The translations under genes and the position numbers were made by a program. From Syntrophomonas sp. UBA4807 (lineage in GTDB: Bacteria > Bacillota > Syntrophomonadia > Syntrophomonadales > Syntrophomonadaceae), in NCBI GenBank assembly GCA_002402575.1, contig DHGD01000115.1, positions 21,663 to 68,431 of the forward strand: a stretch of DNA of 46,769 nt, in the 5' to 3' direction. This document shows positions 34,364 to 42,785 of the stretch, piece after piece. Positions within the stretch are counted from its first letter, which is position 1. Every line of letters begins with the position of its first letter. The notes below the pieces were generated by a model. It worked only from the letters and a program-made list of their open reading frames with translations, made no database searches and was not told where the DNA came from.

Positions 34364-37300
34364 AAAAACGATATTAGACGCGGAGGAAACGGTTCTTGAT
34401 TCGGATGAAACGGTTCTTGACGCCGACGCGGCAGATGCCACGCGGCCCGATGACGACGACGCAACCATGCCGGATGACGCCACCGTTTTGGACGGCGAAG
34501 CGGCCTCCGATAACGGGAGCGTCGCGCCAGTTATTGAAAAAGGCGCTTCTCTGCTGGACACCTATCGCATCGAATCCGATGCCATCGAGGGCGGCATGGG
34601 CGCGGTGTGGCGCGTGCATCATACCGGCTGGAATGTTGACCTGGCCATGAAACGCCCCAAAGCAGGCATGTTTCAGACGGAAAAGCAAAAAGAAAACTTT
34701 ATCCGGGAGTGTGATGCTTGGATCAAACTTGGCCTGCACCCGCATATTGTTTCCTGCTACTATGTCCGCAGAATCGGAGATACCCCCACCATCTTCTCGG
34801 AATGGATGGACGGAGGCAGTCTAAAAAATGCCATTAACGACGGTAGGCTGTACGAAGGCAATGCGGCGGAGCGAGTTCTCGATATTGCCCTCCAATTCGC
34901 GCGCGGTCTGCATTACGCCCATGAGCAAGGACTGATCCATCAGGACGTCAAGCCGGATAATTTACTTTTGACCAAGGAATGGGACGCCAAAGTGGCGGAC
35001 TTCGGTATCTCCAAAGCGCGCGCCACGCTGACTGTGCCCGACGCGGATATCCTGTCCGACGCCACGATGTTCTCCGTCAGCGGCGGCTATACCCCGGCCT
35101 ACTGCTCAATGGAGCAAATGAACGGCGAACCGCTCACCCGGCGCACCGATGTCTATTCCTGGGCGATATCGGTGATGGAAATGTATCTCGGGGACCGCCC
35201 CTGGCAAAACGGCGTGATTGCGGGCGCGGCGTGCGAGGAATATTTCCCCGCTGCAAAAGTTACCATTCCTCAAAAGATGCGCGAGCTGCTCAGAGAATGC
35301 TTAAAAGCAAAGGAATCCGAACGCCCGTATGATTTTACAGAGGTGGAAAAACGGCTGCTGGAAATCTACCGGGAAGAAGCCGGCGAGGGATATCCGCGCC
35401 CCGTGTCCAAGGCTGCGGCGGATACGGCGGACAGTTTGAACAACCTGGCACTGACCTTCCTCGACCTTGGTAAACCGGAAGAAGCGGAGCGGTGCTGGAA
35501 ACAGGCGCTGAAGATGGATCCGGCGCATCCGGACGCGACGTATAATAACAGCCTGTATTTATGGAGAAACGGAAGAATTACAGATGAAACGGCCAAGGCG
35601 AATGTCGAAACCGTATCCCCGGGGGGAAAGCCGGGCGAACTTCTGCTGCAGGCGATACAAACGGAAATTGGAAACACCGGCGACATTGGATCATTGGACG
35701 GCGGCGCATATGATGACGGGAGAGCGCCGCGCAAGGTGGTCAGCGCCGCGCTGAGCACGGACGGCAAATACGCCCTGACAGGCGACGATGCCGGCCGAAT
35801 CTTTTATTGGTCGATGCAAACCGGCGAATGCGTCCGCTGCATTCAAACATATGACGCGCATTTGTATAATTATAACGCGGACGGGGATTATGTCGGGACT
35901 TCTGAAATTGGATATGCCGCATGGAACGTGTATGCGGTGCAGTTTTGGGGGAAATATGCTTATTCATGCAGCAACCAAGGGTTTATTAAACGCGTTGACC
36001 TTGACGGCGGCAATATTGACATGGAATATGAAAGGAACCGGCTTGCAATCCTGGATATTGCTGTAAGCAAGGATGAGGAACATATGGTTTCTGCCGGAGC
36101 GGACGACCGCCGATCCCTTGTCTTGTGGAATACACATTCCCCCCAGCCGGTACGCACACTGGCGGCATACGGGGATTTGGGAGGACGGCCAAACGCCGTG
36201 TGCTTCTGCCCGGATTGCCTGCACGTGCTTTGTGCGGGCGAGGATAAAGCCGTCACGATGTGGAACATCCGGACCGGCGATTGCGTGGAAAGGATCCCGC
36301 TCGCGGAGACGGCGACCTGTCTGACTATCAGCGGCGACGGCCAATATGTCTTCGTCGGAGGCGACAACGGCATGCTGGCAAGCTATGATCTGTCGAGCGG
36401 CGTAAAAGTATGTTGCTTTACCGGTCACCAGCACAGCTTGCTCTGCCTTTGCGTAAGCCGTGGGCTTTTGCTGTCCTGTGCCCAGGACGGCACACTGCGG
36501 CTATGGGATACCCAAAACGGGCGGTGCATAAAAACTTTTGCCTGCGAAATGGGAACGGAAACGGCAGCGCTCAGTGCGGACGGCCGTTTCGCTATCGCGG
36601 GTTTCGATGCGTACGAAGTACATATATATGATATGAGGCGCGGTATGCCGGCGATGTGGGCCCTGAGCCGCGTTACTTCTTCACGCCGGGCGTTATCTTC
36701 GCAGGAAGCCTTTCAGGACGCGATAGGCCGGGCCGGAAGGGCCCTGGACGCCCAAAATATTCAGATAGCGCTGGACGCGTGGCATGAAGCCAGAAACTGT
36801 CCCGGACACGGAAACAGTATGGAATGCCGTGCGCTTGGCATGGATATTGCGCGATATTGCCGGGTAAAGAGCGTAAATGGTCTGCTGGAGGAATATGTGC
36901 TGGATGCGCACAAATGGGACGTGATGGCCCTGGCGTTTAACGGTGATTTTACGCTTGCCGCCACTTCAGGGCTGAACGAAATCAAACTTTGGGATATCAG
37001 CAGAGGCGTTTGCCTGAATACGTTTCCTTCCCCCGAAGAACAGATCACAAAGCTGTGTTTCGCCCGGGATGAAAAGTCGCTGTTGTGCTGCTGCTTCGGG
37101 ATGCCTGTGCGTATCCCGCTGGATGGAAGCCGGCCCGACCGGCTCGGAGGCGATATACCAGAACTGAATCAGATTCTGGCATTGGTCCCGGAAGAATATC
37201 GTGCGGTTGCCGAGATGGTCAATGAGATAAGCCCGATTTGTATGATTGACCTCGCAACGGGAGAGAAGCTGTTTGATTTTGAAAACAGCGCGCATGTCAA

Positions 37301-38048
37301 TAAAATGCTTGTCGGCCCTGGCGGAAGCAGAGGATATGCCTTATGCGACATATTCAGCGGCGATGGCGCTCTGCGCGTATACAATATGCAGACTGGGAAA
37401 TGTGTGTGCAGTAATCCGATCGAAATCACCGGAGGGTTTGGCATAAGCGATGACGAGACGCTTCTGCTCGGACTGGCGGACAGTGCTGTTCCCGGGCTCT
37501 ATGATATTGCGTCAGGGAAATGCGTTAATAAATTTGAAGGGCATACTGATGATGTCTATACCGCCGCGTTGAGCCCCGACGGACGGTATTTGTTTTCCGG
37601 CGGTTTCGATAAAACTATACGCATTTGGGATGTGGCAAGCGGGCAGTGCCTTCAAGTAGTCAGAGCGCATACGGAATCTGTCAGCCGGATTTGCATCACT
37701 CCGGACGGCAGGCGGCTGATATCAGGCAGCAGAGACAATTCGTTACGGATATGGGAAATCGACGCGGATTTCGAATTTCCAGGGTTTTCCGACTGGGACG
37801 AGACCGCCCGCCCGCGGCTTGAAGTTTTTTTGCGATTGTATCCAAATTGGACGGATGACGACTTTGACCGCCTGACGATCCGCCTTCAATACGGGGGTTT
37901 TGGCTGGCTGCGTCCTGATGGCATTCGCCAGAAGCTGATGGAAATGCGTCCCGCTTCCGGAAAGGCCGCGTCCGCCGAAACGGAGCATCTGAATCCATCC
38001 AAGAAAAAGGGATGGGGATGGGGCCTGTTTGGCCGCAAAAAGAAATAA
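34350..38048 (+). CDS. Kinase-TPR-WD40 protein with N-terminal TxxD repeats
   Basis: This is a 1232-residue soluble protein. Residues 1-50 are acidic, with six T-x-x-D motifs (Thr7, 14, 21, 31, 39, 45). The kinase domain (about 72-345) has EGGMGAVW, Lys101, HQD at 197-199 in place of HRD, and DFG at 217-219, making it a non-RD kinase. A TPR-like pair (about 356-408) follows, then WD40 repeats in two blocks (about 448-790 and 860-1140), clear in FSGGFDKTIRIWDV and LISGSRDNSLRIWEI. The C-terminal segment has YPNWTDDDFDRL and GGFGWLRPDG, then a Lys-rich tail. ATG 34350 (MAKDEKT) follows GAGGGG. An ATG at 34335 is also in frame. Confidence 0.92.
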   Translation: MAKDEKTILDAEETVLDSDETVLDADAADATRPDDDDATMPDDATVLDGEAASDNGSVAPVIEKGASLLDTYRIESDAIEGGMGAVWRVHHTGWNVDLAMKRPKAGMFQTEKQKENFIRECDAWIKLGLHPHIVSCYYVRRIGDTPTIFSEWMDGGSLKNAINDGRLYEGNAAERVLDIALQFARGLHYAHEQGLIHQDVKPDNLLLTKEWDAKVADFGISKARATLTVPDADILSDATMFSVSGGYTPAYCSMEQMNGEPLTRRTDVYSWAISVMEMYLGDRPWQNGVIAGAACEEYFPAAKVTIPQKMRELLRECLKAKESERPYDFTEVEKRLLEIYREEAGEGYPRPVSKAAADTADSLNNLALTFLDLGKPEEAERCWKQALKMDPAHPDATYNNSLYLWRNGRITDETAKANVETVSPGGKPGELLLQAIQTEIGNTGDIGSLDGGAYDDGRAPRKVVSAALSTDGKYALTGDDAGRIFYWSMQTGECVRCIQTYDAHLYNYNADGDYVGTSEIGYAAWNVYAVQFWGKYAYSCSNQGFIKRVDLDGGNIDMEYERNRLAILDIAVSKDEEHMVSAGADDRRSLVLWNTHSPQPVRTLAAYGDLGGRPNAVCFCPDCLHVLCAGEDKAVTMWNIRTGDCVERIPLAETATCLTISGDGQYVFVGGDNGMLASYDLSSGVKVCCFTGHQHSLLCLCVSRGLLLSCAQDGTLRLWDTQNGRCIKTFACEMGTETAALSADGRFAIAGFDAYEVHIYDMRRGMPAMWALSRVTSSRRALSSQEAFQDAIGRAGRALDAQNIQIALDAWHEARNCPGHGNSMECRALGMDIARYCRVKSVNGLLEEYVLDAHKWDVMALAFNGDFTLAATSGLNEIKLWDISRGVCLNTFPSPEEQITKLCFARDEKSLLCCCFGMPVRIPLDGSRPDRLGGDIPELNQILALVPEEYRAVAEMVNEISPICMIDLATGEKLFDFENSAHVNKMLVGPGGSRGYALCDIFSGDGALRVYNMQTGKCVCSNPIEITGGFGISDDETLLLGLADSAVPGLYDIASGKCVNKFEGHTDDVYTAALSPDGRYLFSGGFDKTIRIWDVASGQCLQVVRAHTESVSRICITPDGRRLISGSRDNSLRIWEIDADFEFPGFSDWDETARPRLEVFLRLYPNWTDDDFDRLTIRLQYGGFGWLRPDGIRQKLMEMRPASGKAASAETEHLNPSKKKGWGWGLFGRKKK

Positions 38049-38063
38049 ACGGGGGTGACGCGC

Positions 38064-41000
38064 ATGGAATCGTCCATCACCATGCAAGTTGTCATGATGC
38101 GCGCGAAAGCGGAGCTTGCGGCGAGTCATGGCACGGAGCTTGCCGTGGAGCACGTTTTTTTGGGCATACTGAAACTTGCCGAGCTTCGGCCCGAAAATAT
38201 TACACCAAAAGAAAAATACCATGCGGGGATTAAAGAGGATATACGTCAGGTACGCGCGCTTTTGTCCGAGGCCGGGATAGACTCATCACGCGCGCGGAGC
38301 CAACTGCGCGGGATGCTGCGCAGCTACCGCTTTTCTGAAAACAGGGATGCCCAGGCCGAAATGATGTCAATGTGGAATACGGCGGCGCAGGTGGCCGCCG
38401 CCATGGGCTCAGAGAAACTCACCGCCGCTATGGTGCTCACGGTAATACTGAATGACCCCATCGGCGTCATCGGTGAGGTTGTTCCCCCAAACGGGAACAA
38501 GGCCGTGCTGCAAAACGGCGAACTGGCAGAGGCGGCGGTTAAAGGTGAAGAGCAAAAGCCCGGGGAAACACCGGAAATGGGGCTTGGTTTTCTGCCGGAG
38601 CTGACGGCGCGCATCCGCACCATGCGCTCCACGCTGCTCTCCACTGTCGGCGGGCAGGATCATGTGGTCCATGCCTTTGCGGAAGGCATGTTCAGCGCCG
38701 AGGTGCTGGCGGCAAGCGACGAAAAACGCAAACGCCCGCGGGCTATCTTTGTTTTCGCGGGGCCACCGGGTGTCGGAAAGACCTTCCTTGCCGAACAGGC
38801 GGCGGAAGCTCTCAGCATTCCCTACAAACGGTTCGATATGTCCAGCTTTTCCGATCACCAGTCGTATATGAACCTCATCGGCTTTGAGCGCAGCTACCAG
38901 GGCGCAAAACCGGGCACGCTGACCGGCTTTGTCAAGCAGCACCCGCACAGCATCCTGCTATTTGATGAGATTGAGAAAGCGCACTTGAACACCATCCACC
39001 TGTTTCTACAGATACTCGACGCGGGCAGACTGACCGACAAGTATGGGGATGAAGATGTTTCCTTTAAAGATACCATTATTATTTTTACGTCCAACGCGGG
39101 GCGTTCTCTCTATGAGGGCGACGCCAAGCAAAACGCGGCGGGCATACCGCGCCAAACAATACTAAACGTACTGGAAACCGAGAAAAATCCACATACCGGA
39201 CAGCCTTTCTTCCCCGCCGCCATTACCTCCCGTTTGGCCACGGGCTGGCCGCTTCTGTTCAATCATTTGCAGGCGAACGATTTGGAGAAAATCAGCGCCG
39301 ATGAATTCAAGCGATTCTGCGATCTGTTTAAAAAGCAGTACGGAATTGCCGTAAGCGCGGATGACCTGCTGGCTGCCACATTGCTCTACGCGGAGGGCGG
39401 TCAGGCCGACGCGCGCACGCTGCGGGCCCAAACGGAGCTTTTCTTTAAAAACGAAATATTTAAGCTTTGTCGGTTATTCAATGTGGATTCCTTTCTCTCC
39501 GTATTGGAGCGTTTGGACAGTATTCGGTTTGAAGTCGATGCCGCACACCTCTCTGCCGATGTGCTTCCCCTATTCCGGAACAATGAAAAAGCCGGAATTC
39601 TTATTTTTGGCACGCCGTGGTTTGCAGACGCATGTAAAGAAAATCTGCCTGGCTTCGTTTTTTATCAGACCACGAACCGGGATGAGGCGATGAAAATCGC
39701 CGGTGAAAAGGACATCCGGTTAGTCCTGCTTGATCTGAGTACACGGGATGAAACCGCAACGAAAAACTATGGAAGCAGTCTGTCAGCTGATCTCGCAGCC
39801 GCGACAGGGACAGTGAACGCCTTTGATTTCGCGCCTATGGCGGCGGCGAGTATACACGCAGGCAACGAGCTGTTTAGCGCTATTCGTGAACGGCTTCCCG
39901 AACTGCCGGTCTATCTTCTGGAAACAGAATTATTTAAGATTGACAGCGAGCTTCTTATGTCTTTTGTGCGTGCGGGAGCCAGAGGTAAGCTCACCGCGCC
40001 CGCCGATGATTTTACGGTGTTTGAAGATGAGCTGGAAGATATCTGCAAGCGGATGTACATGCAGAGCGTAGCGGCGCGCATGGCCGGAGAACGCAAGGTA
40101 TTGTATTTTGAAACCGCGCCAAAGTTTACTCCCGATAAAAAGGAAGTCATTATTCGGGTGCGGGACCTCCGGTTGAAGCGCGCGCTGGCTGCGGAAGACG
40201 CCGGAGAGGTGCTGACGGATGCTGAAAAGCCGAACATCCGGTTCGCGGATGTAATCGGTGCCGGCGAAGCAAAGGAAGAATTGCAGTTTTTTGTCGATTA
40301 TTTAAAAAGCCCCAAGAAATTCTCCGCGCAGGGCTTAAAGCCGCCTAAAGGCGTACTGCTTTACGGTCCTCCGGGAACGGGCAAAACGCTGCTGGCCAAA
40401 GCTATGGCCGGAGAAAGCGGCGTAGCTTTTATTCCTGCTGTGGCAAGTTCGTTTGTCACCAAGTATCAAGGAAGCGGCCCGGAATCCGTCCGCGCACTGT
40501 TTAAAAAGGCACGGCGGTACGCCCCTGCCATTATCTTTATCGACGAGATCGACGCGGTTGGACGCGCCAGAGGCGGCTCGGACTCCGGACACGGCGAGGA
40601 AATGGCGCTCAACGCGTTGCTGACGGAAATGGACGGTTTTTCTGTTGATCCGAAGCGCCCTGTTTTTGTACTGGCGGCAACGAATTTTGACGTAGAGGAA
40701 GGCAAGGGCGGCATGGGAACCATCGACGCGGCGCTTGCCCGGCGCTTTGACAGAAAAATCATGGTGGATCTGCCGAACAAGGACGACCGGCGGCAGTATA
40801 TTGAAATGATGCTCAAAAATAATAAGACGCAAATCGTTACCGAGCAGATGATTGAGCGCCTTGCCGGGCGTTCCACCGGGATGAGCCTTGCCAATATGGC
40901 GTCCGTGCTGGAACTCGCCAACCGCATGGCGGTGAAGCAGAACAAGCCCCTTGATGATGCGCTGCTGGATGAAGCGTTTGAGCTTTCCCGGTTTGGCGCG

Positions 41001-41552
41001 GAGAAAAACTGGGGCCACGAATATCTGGAACGTGTCGCGCGGCATGAATCCGGACACGCCTTTTTATGTTATCTGGGCGGGAATACCCCTTCCTACCTGA
41101 CCATTGTCGCCCGGGGCGGCCATGGCGGTTATATGGAGCATTCGGATAAGGACATGGGGCCGCTGCAAACCAAGGAGGATTTAATCAGCCGTATCCGCGT
41201 AAGCCTCGGCGGACGCGCGGCGGAGATCGTGTATTACGGTGAGAAAGACGGTGTTTCCACCGGCGCGTCCGGCGATCTGGAGCAAGCCACCCGTGTGGCT
41301 CGCTCTATGATCTGCAATTACGGCATGGATGATGAATTCGGCATGGCCGTCATGAGCGCTGATGAGGCCACGCGCGGCCCTCTGGCAGCTAAGGTATCCG
41401 AACGTGTCAGCGCCATTATCCGTGATGAGATGAAAAATACCGTAAATATCATTGCGAAGAATAAACACCGTATGGACCGCATGGTGAATGCGCTGCTGGA
41501 AAAGAACAAGCTGAACCGTGAGGAAATGGAAGCGCTGCTGGGCCAGGAATAG
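38064..41552 (+). CDS. Double-AAA+ protease: ClpN/ClpA-type module fused to FtsH-type AAA+/M41 peptidase
   Basis: This is a 1162-residue soluble protein. The N-terminus (about 5-130) resembles the Clp N-domain (TELAVEHVFLGILKL). A Clp-type AAA+ follows with Walker A 233-240 (GPPGVGKT), Walker B Asp301/Glu302 (LLFDEIEKAH) and a TSRLATG segment near the Arg-finger site. The middle (about 507-592) looks receiver-like (LVLLDLS near 556). FtsH-type AAA+ comes next, with Walker A 768-775, Walker B Asp827/Glu828 and ALARRFDRK. The M41 peptidase has zinc motif HESGH at 994-998 and third ligand Asp1071 in TGASGDLEQAT. FtsH's transmembrane N-terminus is absent. ATG 38064 is eight bases from GGGGG. Confidence 0.93.
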   Translation: MESSITMQVVMMRAKAELAASHGTELAVEHVFLGILKLAELRPENITPKEKYHAGIKEDIRQVRALLSEAGIDSSRARSQLRGMLRSYRFSENRDAQAEMMSMWNTAAQVAAAMGSEKLTAAMVLTVILNDPIGVIGEVVPPNGNKAVLQNGELAEAAVKGEEQKPGETPEMGLGFLPELTARIRTMRSTLLSTVGGQDHVVHAFAEGMFSAEVLAASDEKRKRPRAIFVFAGPPGVGKTFLAEQAAEALSIPYKRFDMSSFSDHQSYMNLIGFERSYQGAKPGTLTGFVKQHPHSILLFDEIEKAHLNTIHLFLQILDAGRLTDKYGDEDVSFKDTIIIFTSNAGRSLYEGDAKQNAAGIPRQTILNVLETEKNPHTGQPFFPAAITSRLATGWPLLFNHLQANDLEKISADEFKRFCDLFKKQYGIAVSADDLLAATLLYAEGGQADARTLRAQTELFFKNEIFKLCRLFNVDSFLSVLERLDSIRFEVDAAHLSADVLPLFRNNEKAGILIFGTPWFADACKENLPGFVFYQTTNRDEAMKIAGEKDIRLVLLDLSTRDETATKNYGSSLSADLAAATGTVNAFDFAPMAAASIHAGNELFSAIRERLPELPVYLLETELFKIDSELLMSFVRAGARGKLTAPADDFTVFEDELEDICKRMYMQSVAARMAGERKVLYFETAPKFTPDKKEVIIRVRDLRLKRALAAEDAGEVLTDAEKPNIRFADVIGAGEAKEELQFFVDYLKSPKKFSAQGLKPPKGVLLYGPPGTGKTLLAKAMAGESGVAFIPAVASSFVTKYQGSGPESVRALFKKARRYAPAIIFIDEIDAVGRARGGSDSGHGEEMALNALLTEMDGFSVDPKRPVFVLAATNFDVEEGKGGMGTIDAALARRFDRKIMVDLPNKDDRRQYIEMMLKNNKTQIVTEQMIERLAGRSTGMSLANMASVLELANRMAVKQNKPLDDALLDEAFELSRFGAEKNWGHEYLERVARHESGHAFLCYLGGNTPSYLTIVARGGHGGYMEHSDKDMGPLQTKEDLISRIRVSLGGRAAEIVYYGEKDGVSTGASGDLEQATRVARSMICNYGMDDEFGMAVMSADEATRGPLAAKVSERVSAIIRDEMKNTVNIIAKNKHRMDRMVNALLEKNKLNREEMEALLGQE

Positions 41553-41922
41553 CCCGCGGCTTTAGCAATAAGCGACTCCCAATAAAAAACGCCAAAGTGT
41601 AAATTTACGCTTTGTGCGCTGCGGGCGTATCTATTCGCGGTATGGGCCTGTGACGCTGCGGAGGATGATATTCAGGCCATGGACATGCGGCTTAAATGCC
41701 TGAAACTGTCATCGAAAAAGCTGCATTGTTGCCGCCGCGGTAAATGGCGCAAGTACCTGCAGCTTATCGTTGACCTGCTGCGCCGAACACAGAATATAGC
41801 GGTTCTGCGCGACATGGACACGAATGACCGGCGGCTTGATTATATGACACGCGATGTGGTAACCTACTAGCTAACACCGAGAAGATGGACAATAATAAAG
41901 AGAGCCGTCAGGAGGTGTTGAC
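41553..41922. other. Intergenic region downstream of the island
   Basis: I see no convincing gene in these 370 bases. A perfect GTAAATTTAC palindrome (41599-41608), set in a CAAAGTG/CGCTTTG stem, reuses the GTAAA/TTTAC half-sites found upstream of the operon. A 63-codon open frame (41679-41870) has no ribosome binding site and no resemblance I can name. AGGAGGT near 41910 serves the transposase relic that follows. Confidence 0.4.
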
Positions 41923-42174
41923 ATGGCAAATTATTATGACAGAGATATAAAGGTGGCCTATGTGGAACAGATTAGTTCAGGAAATTAGCCGGTCCAAGAA
42001 GCGGTCAAAGAATTAGGCTGATCCAGAGAGGCAGGATATCTCTCGCCTTGTGATTTTGAAAGAGTTAGAAATCCAGCTTATTATTGTCAGCTTAGGTTTG
42101 ACCAGATCAGCGGCTATGCGGAGGAAAAGGTCGCACATTATAGAACTGCATTTTTATATCAGAATTTTGGATAG
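41923..42174 (+). pseudogene. Decayed, internally deleted IS3-type transposase relic
   Basis: Translation from ATG 41923 gives MANYYDRDIKVAYVEQISSGN, stop, PVQEAVKELG, stop, SREAGYLSPCDFERV and onward to a stop at 42172. The first part resembles the IS3 OrfA HTH start (Y-x3-IK...SG...V-x-EA-x-ELG). GYLSPxxFE is the typical C-terminus of IS3 OrfB. Both are now in one frame with the middle missing, so the element cannot be functional. Confidence 0.65.
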
Positions 42175-42185
42175 GAAGGTCAATT

Positions 42186-42536
42186 ATGAATAAAAGTGAA
42201 AAAGGACAAGTTCATGCCCATAAAACGCCTGATGGTAAGGAGTATTTACATAGCCATAATAATGAACATAAACACAGTCATCAAAATACAAAAATGGTAT
42301 TAAACCGATTATCCCGTGCAAGCGGTCATTTAGAATCAGTGAAACGAATGGTGGAAGAAGGAAGAGATTGTAGCGAAGTACTAATCCAATTATCTGCAGT
42401 TATCTCTGCGCTGAACAATACTGGCAAGGTAATATTAAAAGACCATATGGAACATTGTATTGTAGATGCAGTCGAATTAGGTGATAAAGCTGCTATCGAT
42501 AATCTTGCTAAAGCCATTGATCGTTTTATTAAATAA
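42186..42536 (+). CDS. CsoR-family metal-sensing repressor
   Basis: This 116-residue all-helical repressor is of the CsoR/RcnR family. The Cys-His-Cys metal set is Cys62 (RDCSEVLIQL), His87 and Cys91 (HMEHCIVDA), with the same spacing as Cu(I)-sensing CsoR (36/61/65). The N-terminus is unusually His-rich (HAHKTPDGKEYLHSHNNEHKHSHQ), which may buffer or bind extra metal. A good AGGAAGG precedes the ATG. It does not stand beside a copper pump here, so its target may be the neighbouring importer or genes elsewhere. Confidence 0.92.
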   Translation: MNKSEKGQVHAHKTPDGKEYLHSHNNEHKHSHQNTKMVLNRLSRASGHLESVKRMVEEGRDCSEVLIQLSAVISALNNTGKVILKDHMEHCIVDAVELGDKAAIDNLAKAIDRFIK

Positions 42537-42621
42537 ACAAATGATTATTATATCCCTATCCGGGGCATGAGAAATAGAAAAATAGATAAGTGCGAACCGT
42601 ACTTTTTACTGTGACAGTAAG

Positions 42622-42662
42622 AAAATGCGCATTTTTGAAGAAATCAAAGATGCGCATTTTTC
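42622..42662 (+). terminator. Terminator after the CsoR-family gene
   Basis: AAAATGCGCATTTT (42622-42635) pairs with the matching arm ending at 42660 with one wobble, and is followed by TTTTTCT. The arms are AT-rich outside a GCGC core, so it could work on both strands. Confidence 0.8.
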
Positions 42663-42678
42663 TATCCCCCCTGAGGGC

Positions 42679-42706
42679 TTGTGGCACATTCGATTAGTTA
42701 TATAAT
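42679..42706 (+). promoter_or_regulatory. Possible promoter of the methyltransferase-ABC transporter operon
   Basis: TTGTGG (42679-42684) lies 16 bases before a perfect TATAAT (42701-42706), between a terminator and the methyltransferase gene. Confidence 0.5.
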
Positions 42707-42785
42707 TGTTTTGATATAAACTTGGTCTTGTCATCAAATCAAATAATAGGGAATCTAGATGTCCTTACTGATAAGGGGTGATTTT

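Noticed and set aside
29744..41552. Classification of the island as a known vWA-MoxR-type conflict system
   Set aside because: It shares the PP2C and kinase theme, but no vWA or MoxR protein is present, so I do not assign it to that class.
41679..41870. 63-codon open frame downstream of the island
   Set aside because: No ribosome binding site and no similarity I can name. Described only under the intergenic region.
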